Below, in pieces: positions 26,128 to 33,946 of a stretch of DNA of 64,000 nucleotides (position 1 is the first letter of the stretch; every line of letters starts with the position of its first letter). The notes beneath the pieces were generated by a model. It was not told the origin of the DNA and searched no databases. It saw only the letters and a list, made by a program, of their open reading frames with translations. Position numbers and translations under genes: made by a program. The stretch lies in the NCBI GenBank assembly GCA_019636195.1, contig JAHBYA010000011.1:79242-143241 (forward strand), in the 5' to 3' direction. The stretch comes from Planctomycetota bacterium (lineage in GTDB: Bacteria; Planctomycetota; UBA8742; UBA2392).

Positions 26128-28494
26128 CTACGCCCGGCGCAGCCTTGTGGCCAAGGCCAACAGCGCCAACACGCCCATCAGCGCCAGCCACGGGTTGTTC
26201 CCGCCGTCGGTGCTGCAGCCGCCTTCGTCGCCGCCGCCGCCCTTCTTCTTTTTGCCCGAGCCGATCGCGCCGACAGTCACCGTGCTGTCAAACACGGCCG
26301 CCCATTCGCTGTCACCGACCGCATTGCCTGTGACCACGACCCGGAAGCGCACGCGCCCGGAGCGGCTGCTGGTGACGCCATTGCTCTCGGTCATCCCGCC
26401 GCCGGAAATGATGAGCACCTCGAGGGGGACGGCGCTGCCATCGGACGCAATCTCGAACAGCTCGATCGTCGCGTCGTCCGCGCTGCCCATGAACCAGTAC
26501 TGGGCAGTGTGCGCCGTTCCACCGAAGTTGACCTCAAACTCGGAGGTTACGGACCCCGCAGCGGTAAAGGCCGACTTGCGCTGGGCTGCACGGTTGAAGA
26601 TGAACTGCAACGAGTCGTCGTCCGCCATTACCTGCGACCCCGTGACGCTGGCTGCGGTTGAAGCCACCGCCAAGGTGATCGTGTAGGTCGCGCCCGCGGT
26701 GCCGGACCCCTCGATAACGTTGAACAAGAACTCGCGCGTACCAGTGTACAGGGCCGTCTGGAACGGCGGTTGAGTGGCGAACGCTGTGCTCGAGCCGTTG
26801 GCAGCCAACTCGTCAAGGTCCACAAACTGCACGTCAATCGTCCCTGTGACGGTGTATGAGTGGAGAAACACTGAATAGTCCGTGGCGTTGGATCCAAAGT
26901 TGATCTGGAAGCGGTGGAAACGGCTCTGGTCAGCCGTCAGCGTCCCCGTAAACGTGAGCTGCGTGATCGCAACCAAAGTGACGTTCGATGGCAACAATAC
27001 CGAGAACTTGAAGTCCATGCCTAGCGGCGCCGTGGCCGTCAACCTGAAGCGGACAAGGCCGCTGCGGGTGCTGCTCGTGAAGAGGTCGTTGTCGTCCCAA
27101 CTTCCGGTTCCGCTCAGGGGGCTGCCCAACGCTGACAATGCGCCCGTGGCCAGCACTTCACTGACTACGACCTGCCCGTCGTCGCCCCCGTCTGCGTTGG
27201 CCCAGAAGTCGATCGACTTGCTGGTGCCGAAGTCCACCAGATACTCAATCGAAGCACTTGCGCCCATGTCCACTTCGGCCTGTCCAACCACAATACGGTT
27301 GAAGTACTGGCCGTACGGATCATCGCTCAAGCCGGTTTGCGGCGTTGAAACCGTAACTGCCGCCAAGGGCAGGGCGACCGTGAGCACATAGTGGTAGTCG
27401 GCGGTGCTGCCCCCGTCCTCCTCCACAACAATGAAGAAATCGCGCACGCCGGTGTACGCCGGCGTCCAGTGCGGGGGGTTGATCATTGCGGTTGCCGGGC
27501 CGTTGCTGCTGAGGTCGTCGGCGTCAAAGGCGACGGTCCGGATGCTGCCAGTCTCCATCATGTCGTACTGCATGATCACCAGCGATGTCGCCACCGACCC
27601 GTAATCAAGCTGGAAGCGGTGAAAGCGCCGCTGGTTCGCTGAAAGGCTGCCCATGATGTGAATCTCGGTAAACGCTGGCACAGTCACGTTGCTTGAAAAC
27701 GCCAGGTCTACTCTGAACCCCACGTCCGTTGTCAGCGCCGTGGACATGACGACCCGGATGCGCTGCATGCCCGTCAGGGTCGGAGTCGTGAAGTTGCCCT
27801 CATCTTCCCAGTTGCCGCCGACTGTGTTGGTGATGCCGCCAGACGGCGAAACGGCCACCGGCAAGCCGGTGCCGGCGTTCATTACGAACACCTCGACCGT
27901 GCCCTCGTCCTGGCCCTCAACGTGCACCCAGAAATCTGCCGCGTTGCCTGCGCCGAAATCCACCCGGAACTCGATGGCGGATGATCCGTTGTTGGCCGCC
28001 CCCCCGCCTCGCACGCCGATGTTGAACATGCGTTCAGGGTTGGCCATAGAAACGGAGTCATCCCGCAGCTCGTTGCCGGAGTCGGTGATCGCCGTCGCGA
28101 CCGTGGCGACGGAAATTGTGCCGGTGTAGTTGGCCGGACCACTTGAGTTGTTCTCCAGGCTCACGACGACGATGAAGGTCCTGATGCCGCTGTAGTTTAC
28201 AGCAAGCGATGGCGTTACTGGCCCGGTGCCGGGGTCGCTGTCCTGGTTGAAGGCCGTTGCTGCCCCGTTGACGACCAGCTCGTCGCGGTCGATCAGCATT
28301 GCGCGGAGCCCGGAACTGCCGTTGTCGCCCGAAAGGTTCACGCTGACCGTGGCGGCGCCGCCGGCGCCGAAGTTGATATCAAAGCGGTGCAGCCGCTCCT
28401 GGTCTTCATCGACACTGTTGGAAATCGGTGTGCTGACCTGCGCGGTCAGCATGGCGGAAAACAACAACAACACTGTTACAAGCGCTGTACGCAT
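26128..28494 (-). CDS. Secreted alternating-repeat protein with MYXO-CTERM-like sorting tail
   Basis: The 788-residue product starts MRTALVTVLLLFSAMLTAQ, a signal peptide, with GGAGAG just upstream. The body is three A-B repeat pairs. A units read RxHRFxxxxG then a DxDEL/DxDDL motif and SNGxxTA; B units contain an F-xV-DFG or YLVDFG strand, then W or FW and GxVEV, and end in a RxRxVVM or RFRLTA strand. All are beta-rich, like Ig-type or adhesin modules. The C-terminus has a Lys/Gly-rich linker, an isolated Cys in EGGCSTD, a hydrophobic helix (WLALMGVLALLALA) and RLRRA, the layout of MYXO-CTERM sorting signals, which are removed and anchored at the Cys. The function is unknown; a cell-surface repeat protein is inferred. 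Confidence 0.8.
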   Translation of the reverse strand: MRTALVTVLLLFSAMLTAQVSTPISNSVDEDQERLHRFDINFGAGGAATVSVNLSGDNGSSGLRAMLIDRDELVVNGAATAFNQDSDPGTGPVTPSLAVNYSGIRTFIVVVSLENNSSGPANYTGTISVATVATAITDSGNELRDDSVSMANPERMFNIGVRGGGAANNGSSAIEFRVDFGAGNAADFWVHVEGQDEGTVEVFVMNAGTGLPVAVSPSGGITNTVGGNWEDEGNFTTPTLTGMQRIRVVMSTALTTDVGFRVDLAFSSNVTVPAFTEIHIMGSLSANQRRFHRFQLDYGSVATSLVIMQYDMMETGSIRTVAFDADDLSSNGPATAMINPPHWTPAYTGVRDFFIVVEEDGGSTADYHYVLTVALPLAAVTVSTPQTGLSDDPYGQYFNRIVVGQAEVDMGASASIEYLVDFGTSKSIDFWANADGGDDGQVVVSEVLATGALSALGSPLSGTGSWDDNDLFTSSTRSGLVRFRLTATAPLGMDFKFSVLLPSNVTLVAITQLTFTGTLTADQSRFHRFQINFGSNATDYSVFLHSYTVTGTIDVQFVDLDELAANGSSTAFATQPPFQTALYTGTREFLFNVIEGSGTAGATYTITLAVASTAASVTGSQVMADDDSLQFIFNRAAQRKSAFTAAGSVTSEFEVNFGGTAHTAQYWFMGSADDATIELFEIASDGSAVPLEVLIISGGGMTESNGVTSSRSGRVRFRVVVTGNAVGDSEWAAVFDSTVTVGAIGSGKKKKGGGGDEGGCSTDGGNNPWLALMGVLALLALATRLRRA

Positions 28495-28590
28495 ACACTC
28501 TCCATGATCGGCGAACGGGCCGACTACCGTCTGCAGTTGCACCTCAGATTGGGCGGGGAATTCTGCCTTCGTTGCGACAACTGTCAAATA

Positions 28591-29019
28591 TCACTTGTCG
28601 CCGTAATCGATTTCGACAAACAGCTTATAGCGCCCATCCACCAACAGGCGCTCTCCCACCTTCGCCGTTACGTCGAACAGGCCCATGCCGTCCATGCGCT
28701 TGAGGCACAGCGCCGTGACCTCAATTGTGTCGCCGATTTCTGCGTGCCCGTGGATGGTCACGCCTGTAAGCCCGGTCAGGTATCCGCGCTGGACCTTGCC
28801 GCCCTTGCTGACGGCAAAGCAGGCATCACCGGCGGCGATGGTCTGGGCAATGCACTCCAGCAGCGCGGCGTCTTCCAGCCCCTGCGCGGTCACAAACGGG
28901 TCGCCAAGGCGCACGGTGCGGCGCGCGACTATACGCTCAGCGCCCCACTCCAGCACGTCGTCTATCAGCACCATCGGGGCGCGGTGCGGGATCAGCTCAC
29001 GGAATCTGCGGCCAGCCAT
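28591..29019 (-). CDS. Hotdog-fold dehydratase-like protein (ApeP/FabZ type)
   Basis: The 142-residue protein has the FabZ-like entry LIPHRAPMVLIDDVLEW and ALLECIAQTIAAGDA, which matches the COG4706 (ApeP-like) 3-hydroxyacyl-ACP dehydratases of aryl polyene clusters. The Glu of LLECIAQ is in the usual active-site position. The GHFP catalytic-His segment of true FabZ is absent, so catalysis is uncertain. A role in fatty-acyl or polyene chain modification is inferred. It is divergent from a GT2-DUF2062 gene, a type of gene often found beside ApeP in such clusters, but no ketosynthase or acyl carrier protein is present in this window. Confidence 0.7.
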   Translation of the reverse strand: MAGRRFRELIPHRAPMVLIDDVLEWGAERIVARRTVRLGDPFVTAQGLEDAALLECIAQTIAAGDACFAVSKGGKVQRGYLTGLTGVTIHGHAEIGDTIEVTALCLKRMDGMGLFDVTAKVGERLLVDGRYKLFVEIDYGDK

Positions 29020-29142
29020 GCATGCGGTTTACCCACCGCCAACCGCCCCGCAAGCGAAACCGGCCCTGCCACTTATCCTTGACTTGGCTGCCCTTGACGC
29101 CGAAACTGAACCTTTGGGGCTTTTGCCAGCCGGAGCCGTTGC

Positions 29143-30534
29143 GTGACAACCCCCGCGACCCTGCCTGAACCCGCGTCCGGCGGCTACTGCGTTGTCATTC
29201 CTACATACAACAACGCCGCCACGGCGCGCGCGGTCATTGAGCGTACATTGCGGCAGGCGCAGACCGTCATCGTGGTGGACGACGGCTGTACCGACAACAC
29301 ACTTGAGACACTGCACGACCTGCCGGTCGTGTTGGTGCGGCACAAACGCAACCAAGGCAAGGGCAAGGCGCTGCGCAGTGGATTCGCCAAGGCCCTTGAA
29401 CTTGGCTACACCCATGCCGTCACGCTGGACAGTGACGGCCAGCATTTCCCCGAAGAGATCCCCAAGCTGCTGGCGGTTTCGCGGCAGAACTCTGACGCAG
29501 TGATCATCGGCGCGCGCGACATGAGCGGCGAGCATGTGCCCAAGCGCAGCAGCTTCGGCCGCATGTTCAGCAACTACTGGCTGAAGGTCGCCACCGGCAT
29601 TGAGGTCGGCGACAGCCAAAGCGGCATGCGCGTCTATCCACTGCGCCATGTGACGCGCGTGCGCACGCTATTCAGCAAGTTCACCTATGAATGCGAAGTG
29701 ATCATCCGCATGGCGTGGGGCGGTTGCGGCATCATCAATACGCCGGTGCGCGTGCACTATCCGCCCGCCGGCGAGCGTGTAAGCCACTTTCACCCTTTCT
29801 GGGACAACGTGCGCTTTACCTGTCTCTACCTCTATATGAACTTCAGCCACCTGTTGATCCCGCTGCCGCACAAGCGGCTGGTGCGGCGCAATCAGCCCCT
29901 CTGGCATGGCGGCGTGGGTGCCAGCATCCGCGCGGGGTGGCGACGCATGAAGCAACTGGCCGACCTGCCCGTCGAGCTTGGCCAGGGCGGGCCGATCAAG
30001 CGCACCCGGGCGCTACTGCGCTATCTTGCGCACGAAAAGAACACCCCCGGCGAACTTGGCTTGGCCGTGGGCATCGGCGCGTTTTGGGGTTGCAGCCCCT
30101 GGATCGGCTTTCACTGGATACTGGCCCTGTACAGCGCCACGCGGGTACACCTGAACCGCATTGCGTGCATCGCCGCGACCAACGTCAGCTTCGGCCCACT
30201 GACCGCCGTAATCACCTTTGCGAACATCTGGCTGGGCAAGCTGTTGCTGGGCCAGCCGATGACAATCCCGCGCACGACCCACTGGCAGGTGCTGGGCAAG
30301 TTCGCGTACCAGAGTTTCGGCGCGTGGCTGCTGGGCAGCGTGATCATCGGGCTTGCGGCGTCGTTTGCCTTCGGGCTGGGCACGCTGTACGGCGTGCGCT
30401 ACCTGCGCCGCCGCAGGCAGTCGCCCGAGGCGGAGACAGGCCGCGATCGCGAGGACGCCGTCCCCACGCCGCAACCCGAAACTGATTCGTCTCCTGCACT
30501 ACCCCACGTAGAGACGCAGGGTTCCACCGCTTAG
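29143..30534 (+). CDS. GT2 glycosyltransferase fused to DUF2062 membrane domain
   Basis: The 463-residue protein begins with a GT-A glycosyltransferase (residues about 15-235): CVVIPTYNNA, IVVDDGCTDNT, the LDSDGQH metal/nucleotide-sugar motif, and GDSQSGMRVYP. This is the dolichyl-phosphate-mannose-synthase style of GT2. Residues about 290-425 are a DUF2062 domain with membrane segments (VGIGAFWGCSPWIGFHW; AWLLGSVIIGLAASFAFG), and the tail is a disordered acidic/Pro-rich stretch. The fusion suggests transfer of a sugar to a membrane lipid. The start is GTG, with GGAG eight bases before it. A DUF2064 gene follows 36 bp downstream. Confidence 0.85.
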   Translation: MTTPATLPEPASGGYCVVIPTYNNAATARAVIERTLRQAQTVIVVDDGCTDNTLETLHDLPVVLVRHKRNQGKGKALRSGFAKALELGYTHAVTLDSDGQHFPEEIPKLLAVSRQNSDAVIIGARDMSGEHVPKRSSFGRMFSNYWLKVATGIEVGDSQSGMRVYPLRHVTRVRTLFSKFTYECEVIIRMAWGGCGIINTPVRVHYPPAGERVSHFHPFWDNVRFTCLYLYMNFSHLLIPLPHKRLVRRNQPLWHGGVGASIRAGWRRMKQLADLPVELGQGGPIKRTRALLRYLAHEKNTPGELGLAVGIGAFWGCSPWIGFHWILALYSATRVHLNRIACIAATNVSFGPLTAVITFANIWLGKLLLGQPMTIPRTTHWQVLGKFAYQSFGAWLLGSVIIGLAASFAFGLGTLYGVRYLRRRRQSPEAETGRDREDAVPTPQPETDSSPALPHVETQGSTA

Positions 30535-30536
30535 CG

Positions 30537-30564
30537 TTGTATTGGCTGGGCGCGCGCATAGACT
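30537..30564 (+). promoter_or_regulatory. Candidate leaderless-type promoter for the DUF2064 gene
   Basis: TTGTAT (30537-30542), a 16-nt spacer and TAGACT (30559-30564) end exactly 6 nt before the ATG at 30571, so transcription would start at or next to the start codon. The -35 match is poor (3/6). Confidence 0.35.
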
Positions 30565-30570
30565 CGCGGC

Positions 30571-31164
30571 ATGGCCAAACCGCAACGAGATGCCGGGCCG
30601 CGGCCCGCGGCGCTGATTGTCAACCGCGAACCATGGACACCGGGGCAAGGCGGCGCCGAACTGGCGGCAGCGCTGCGCGACGACCTGTCTGAGCTGCTGG
30701 GCGCGCTGCGCCTGCGGATTGAGCCAGCCGCCGAAGACATCGCACGGGTGTACGCCCGCGAGCCCCGGCCGCTGCTGATCGCGTTTTCTGATACGCCCGC
30801 GCTGCCCGCGCTGTCGGTGGAAGCCGCGCTGGACGAACTGTCCGAGTGCCATGCCGTGGTCGGCCCTTGCGCCGACGGTTCGGTGTACCTGCTGGGCCTG
30901 GCGCCAGGCCTTGATGCCGCGCTGGTCGCCGGGCTGGCGCAGGCCGCTCTGGGCCCCGCTGACGACGCGCTGGCGGCGGTCACTGACCTGCTGGACGACG
31001 ATGAGCACGAAGTTGCCCTGCTGCCCCCGTGGTTCCGGATGGGAAGCGAAAAGGACCTTTCCTTTGCGGAAAGCGTCGCACGTCTTAGCCTGATGAGTGA
31101 GGAAGGCGATGAAGACTTCCTCGCCGACAGGCTTCGACTGTGGCTGGAGCGTCATGCGCAATAG
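30571..31164 (+). CDS. DUF2064 / TIGR04282-like nucleotidyl or glycosyl transferase
   Basis: The 197-residue protein matches the CofC-like GT-A family named rSAM/selenodomain-associated transferase 1: LIAFSDTPALPALSVEAALDEL, then VVGPCADGSVYLLGL, where family members have D-x-P-x-L and GPxxDGGYYLxG. One Gly of the DGG loop is Ser here. The substrate is unknown. It has no ribosome site, but a -10-like TAGACT lies 6 nt before the ATG. Its last codons overlap the next gene by 11 bp. Confidence 0.7.
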   Translation: MAKPQRDAGPRPAALIVNREPWTPGQGGAELAAALRDDLSELLGALRLRIEPAAEDIARVYAREPRPLLIAFSDTPALPALSVEAALDELSECHAVVGPCADGSVYLLGLAPGLDAALVAGLAQAALGPADDALAAVTDLLDDDEHEVALLPPWFRMGSEKDLSFAESVARLSLMSEEGDEDFLADRLRLWLERHAQ

Positions 31165-33946
31165 TCTCGCCGCCAGGGTGCTGGTTGCCGCGCTGCTGAT
31201 CAGCGCGGGACCGCTGGCGTTTTACCTGGCAAGCGCGCAGGCGGTTGTGCGGCTGCAACCGTCCAACAGCACCCCCGCGCGGCCCGGCGCTGCACCGCAG
31301 CCGCCGGACGCCGTGCCGGAAATTGAACCCTTCCCCGACGAGCGCGCGCGAATCGCCGAGCTGATCGAGCAGCTGGGTTCGCCGCGTATGGCGCAGCGCG
31401 ACCGCGCGATGGGCGAGATTGCGCTGTACGAGGGCAAGGCGCTGGGCCAGGTGCGCGCGGCAATGCAGCACGACGACGACGAGATCGCGTGGCGCTGCGA
31501 GTTGCTTGAAGAGGTGATCCAGAGCCGACAGGGCGAGCTGTTTTTGTCGGCTCGCGCGATGCAGATGAGCATCGCCGAGCTGAACGGCTACCTGTCATCC
31601 AACGACCTCACGCCCCTGCTTAGCATACTGAAATCGCGCGGTCGGCCCGGCATGTCGGCGGTCTGGGCGCGCGTGCTGGCGCGCGTATCGGTCGAAAACC
31701 GGCTGTTCCCGGTCGCGCAGATGTGCCGCGAGATTGAGGGCGATGAAGGATACGGCATTGCGCTGGCCCGCTGCGCGCAGGTCCACGCCATGCCGAACAA
31801 CTACCGCAACCTGCTGTTGGCGTGCCTGCTGCTGCCGCCCGCCGAGCCGGCCCACACCCTCGAGACGCTGATTCGCCTGCGCTTTGCCGAAGCCGGCAAC
31901 ACCACCGCCCTGGAGGCCGTGCTGTCCGCCGGTGAGGACTTTCGCGCGCTTTACGCGGCCGACGCTGTGCTCGCGGCCCGGCTCGCGCCGCCGCTTCCGG
32001 GCGCGGCACCCCCCGACGGCGCCGACGAGCTGCGCCTGGCGCTGGCCCTTGAAATGGCATCGCGCGTCACGGCCGACGAACTGGCGGCCGCCAACCTGCC
32101 ACCCGCTGAGCAGATGAGCCCGCTGGTGCTTTCGGCTTGGCTTGCGCTGCTTGCGCGATCCGGTCTGGTACGCCAGTTGGAAGGCACGCTGCTTTCGCTG
32201 ATCGCCGGCGGCGGCAACGCCCGCCTCGCGGCTGCCGCCCTGGCCGCCGTTGCGCCGGTGGCCGACGTGATTGAGGTGTTTGACACCCTGCCGCCGGCGG
32301 CGCAGCTTGCGGTGCTCGACACCTGGTGGGCGCACCCCAAAGAGCCGCAGGCGCTGCACGCCTTCTTGCTGCGTTTGGCCGACAGCGAAAGCGCCACGCT
32401 GGCAGCAGAGGCGGTGTATGCGCTGGGCCAGTACCGCTCACACTCCACGGTTCGCAAGCTTGTGGCGGCGCTGCCGCGCTTTCCCGACATCGCGCTTGAG
32501 GCGCTTCTGCCGATGGCCGACCTTCTGCCCGCCGCCGACCCCAAGGGCCTGGCGCAGTTGGCAGCCGCCTTCGCGACGGCGGCCCCCGGACAGCGCCCGC
32601 TGCTGGCACGACTGCTGACCGAGTGCGGTGACAAGCCCGCAGCCGACGCCGTTGTGGCAAGCTGGCGGATTGACCTGCCCGCAGCCGAGCTGCCGCTTGC
32701 CGTGGCGCACTTTGCCAAAGATTCCGCCACGCCGGTCGGGGCGTGGTGCGCTGCTTCCACCGCCGCGTACGGCGCCGGTTCGCCCCAGCCGCCGCTACCC
32801 TTCGGCATGACGGGGACACCCAGCCGGGTGGGCGGCGCCGCGCACCACACCATGCTGGCGCTGCTGCTGGCCAAGGACGCGGCGCAGGGATTTGCCCTGC
32901 TGCGCGCCGTCGCCACCGATGCCGCCGACAGCCACCGCCAGCTTGCGTGTGTCGCTCTGGCACTGGCAGGCCGCGACGCCGATCTGGTGGACGACTGGTT
33001 GAAGCGACTGGCTGGCGAAGTGCCTGACCCCCGCGCCGCTGAGCTGGGGCTGGCCGTGGCCGCCAGCGCCACGCCCGCCGCGCAGCAGTACCGGCGCGAC
33101 GCGTTGCAGCAGGGCCTGCGGGCGCCCGGCTTTGTATGGGTGTTGCAGTCTTTCCACATGGGCCGCTGCCCCGAGCTGGACGTCGCCGACCTTTACCGCG
33201 TGATTGCCGAAACACCGGAGACCGCGCGCCCCTACATCCACGCCTGGCGCTGGGAACACCTGCCGCCCCCGCCCGCCGCGGTCCGTAACCTTGTGACCGC
33301 GCAATTGATGGCAGCGCCAACGGGCATTTCCCACCCGGTGCAGGCACTGTGGATCGCGCACAGCGGCGTGGACGTGCTGGACCTTCTTTACGGCAGCATG
33401 CAGTCGCCCGCACCCGCCGACGCCGGGCAGGCCCTTACCACAGCGCTGTTCGGCGACCGCGAGCGCGCGCGCAACATCCTGGCCGCGGCAAGACCGCGCG
33501 ACGACGGCGCCGACTGGACCGCCCTGCGCGTCGCCCGCGCATGGACAGGCATGCTTGGCGAGCCCGAAGACTCGCGCCTTGCCGCCGCTGTCGCCGGCGA
33601 CCCCGCACGGTCGTGGGGTGCGGTGCGCGCCGCCAGCCTTGCTGATGGCGGCGACGTCGCGGCACTGCGCCGCCTGCTGGACCGGCTGGGCCCGTACCCC
33701 AACCGCATGGCCACCAACGGCACAGCCTCCGTCATCGTGTCCGAACGCCGCTGGGGCCAGAGCACCGTGACCATGGAAGGCGCAGGCCACGCGTTCGCGC
33801 GCGGAGATGCAACGCCGGAATTGCCCGCAAGTATTGTCGCACGCTGGCTGCCTGCGCCGCCGCGCAACTGGGCTGACTGGTGGAGATGCCGCCGCGGGCT
33901 GCTGCAGCAGGCTGACGGCAAGTTTGTGTTCAAGGAGCTGCCATGA
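31154..33946 (+). CDS. Large exported HEAT-like repeat protein
   Basis: The 930-residue product starts MRNSLAARVLVAALLISAGP, a signal peptide or N-terminal anchor, with GGAG upstream. An earlier in-frame ATG at 31097 is within the DUF2064 gene and is rejected. The rest is Ala/Leu-rich and helical throughout, with repeats spaced by about 35-40 residues of HEAT or TPR type (TLAAEAVYALGQYRSHSTVRKLVAALPR). No enzyme motif was seen. It overlaps the preceding gene by 11 bp and shares ATGA with the following one, so all three are probably translated together. The partner is probably the similar-sized protein encoded next. Confidence 0.7.
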   Translation: MRNSLAARVLVAALLISAGPLAFYLASAQAVVRLQPSNSTPARPGAAPQPPDAVPEIEPFPDERARIAELIEQLGSPRMAQRDRAMGEIALYEGKALGQVRAAMQHDDDEIAWRCELLEEVIQSRQGELFLSARAMQMSIAELNGYLSSNDLTPLLSILKSRGRPGMSAVWARVLARVSVENRLFPVAQMCREIEGDEGYGIALARCAQVHAMPNNYRNLLLACLLLPPAEPAHTLETLIRLRFAEAGNTTALEAVLSAGEDFRALYAADAVLAARLAPPLPGAAPPDGADELRLALALEMASRVTADELAAANLPPAEQMSPLVLSAWLALLARSGLVRQLEGTLLSLIAGGGNARLAAAALAAVAPVADVIEVFDTLPPAAQLAVLDTWWAHPKEPQALHAFLLRLADSESATLAAEAVYALGQYRSHSTVRKLVAALPRFPDIALEALLPMADLLPAADPKGLAQLAAAFATAAPGQRPLLARLLTECGDKPAADAVVASWRIDLPAAELPLAVAHFAKDSATPVGAWCAASTAAYGAGSPQPPLPFGMTGTPSRVGGAAHHTMLALLLAKDAAQGFALLRAVATDAADSHRQLACVALALAGRDADLVDDWLKRLAGEVPDPRAAELGLAVAASATPAAQQYRRDALQQGLRAPGFVWVLQSFHMGRCPELDVADLYRVIAETPETARPYIHAWRWEHLPPPPAAVRNLVTAQLMAAPTGISHPVQALWIAHSGVDVLDLLYGSMQSPAPADAGQALTTALFGDRERARNILAAARPRDDGADWTALRVARAWTGMLGEPEDSRLAAAVAGDPARSWGAVRAASLADGGDVAALRRLLDRLGPYPNRMATNGTASVIVSERRWGQSTVTMEGAGHAFARGDATPELPASIVARWLPAPPRNWADWWRCRRGLLQQADGKFVFKELP

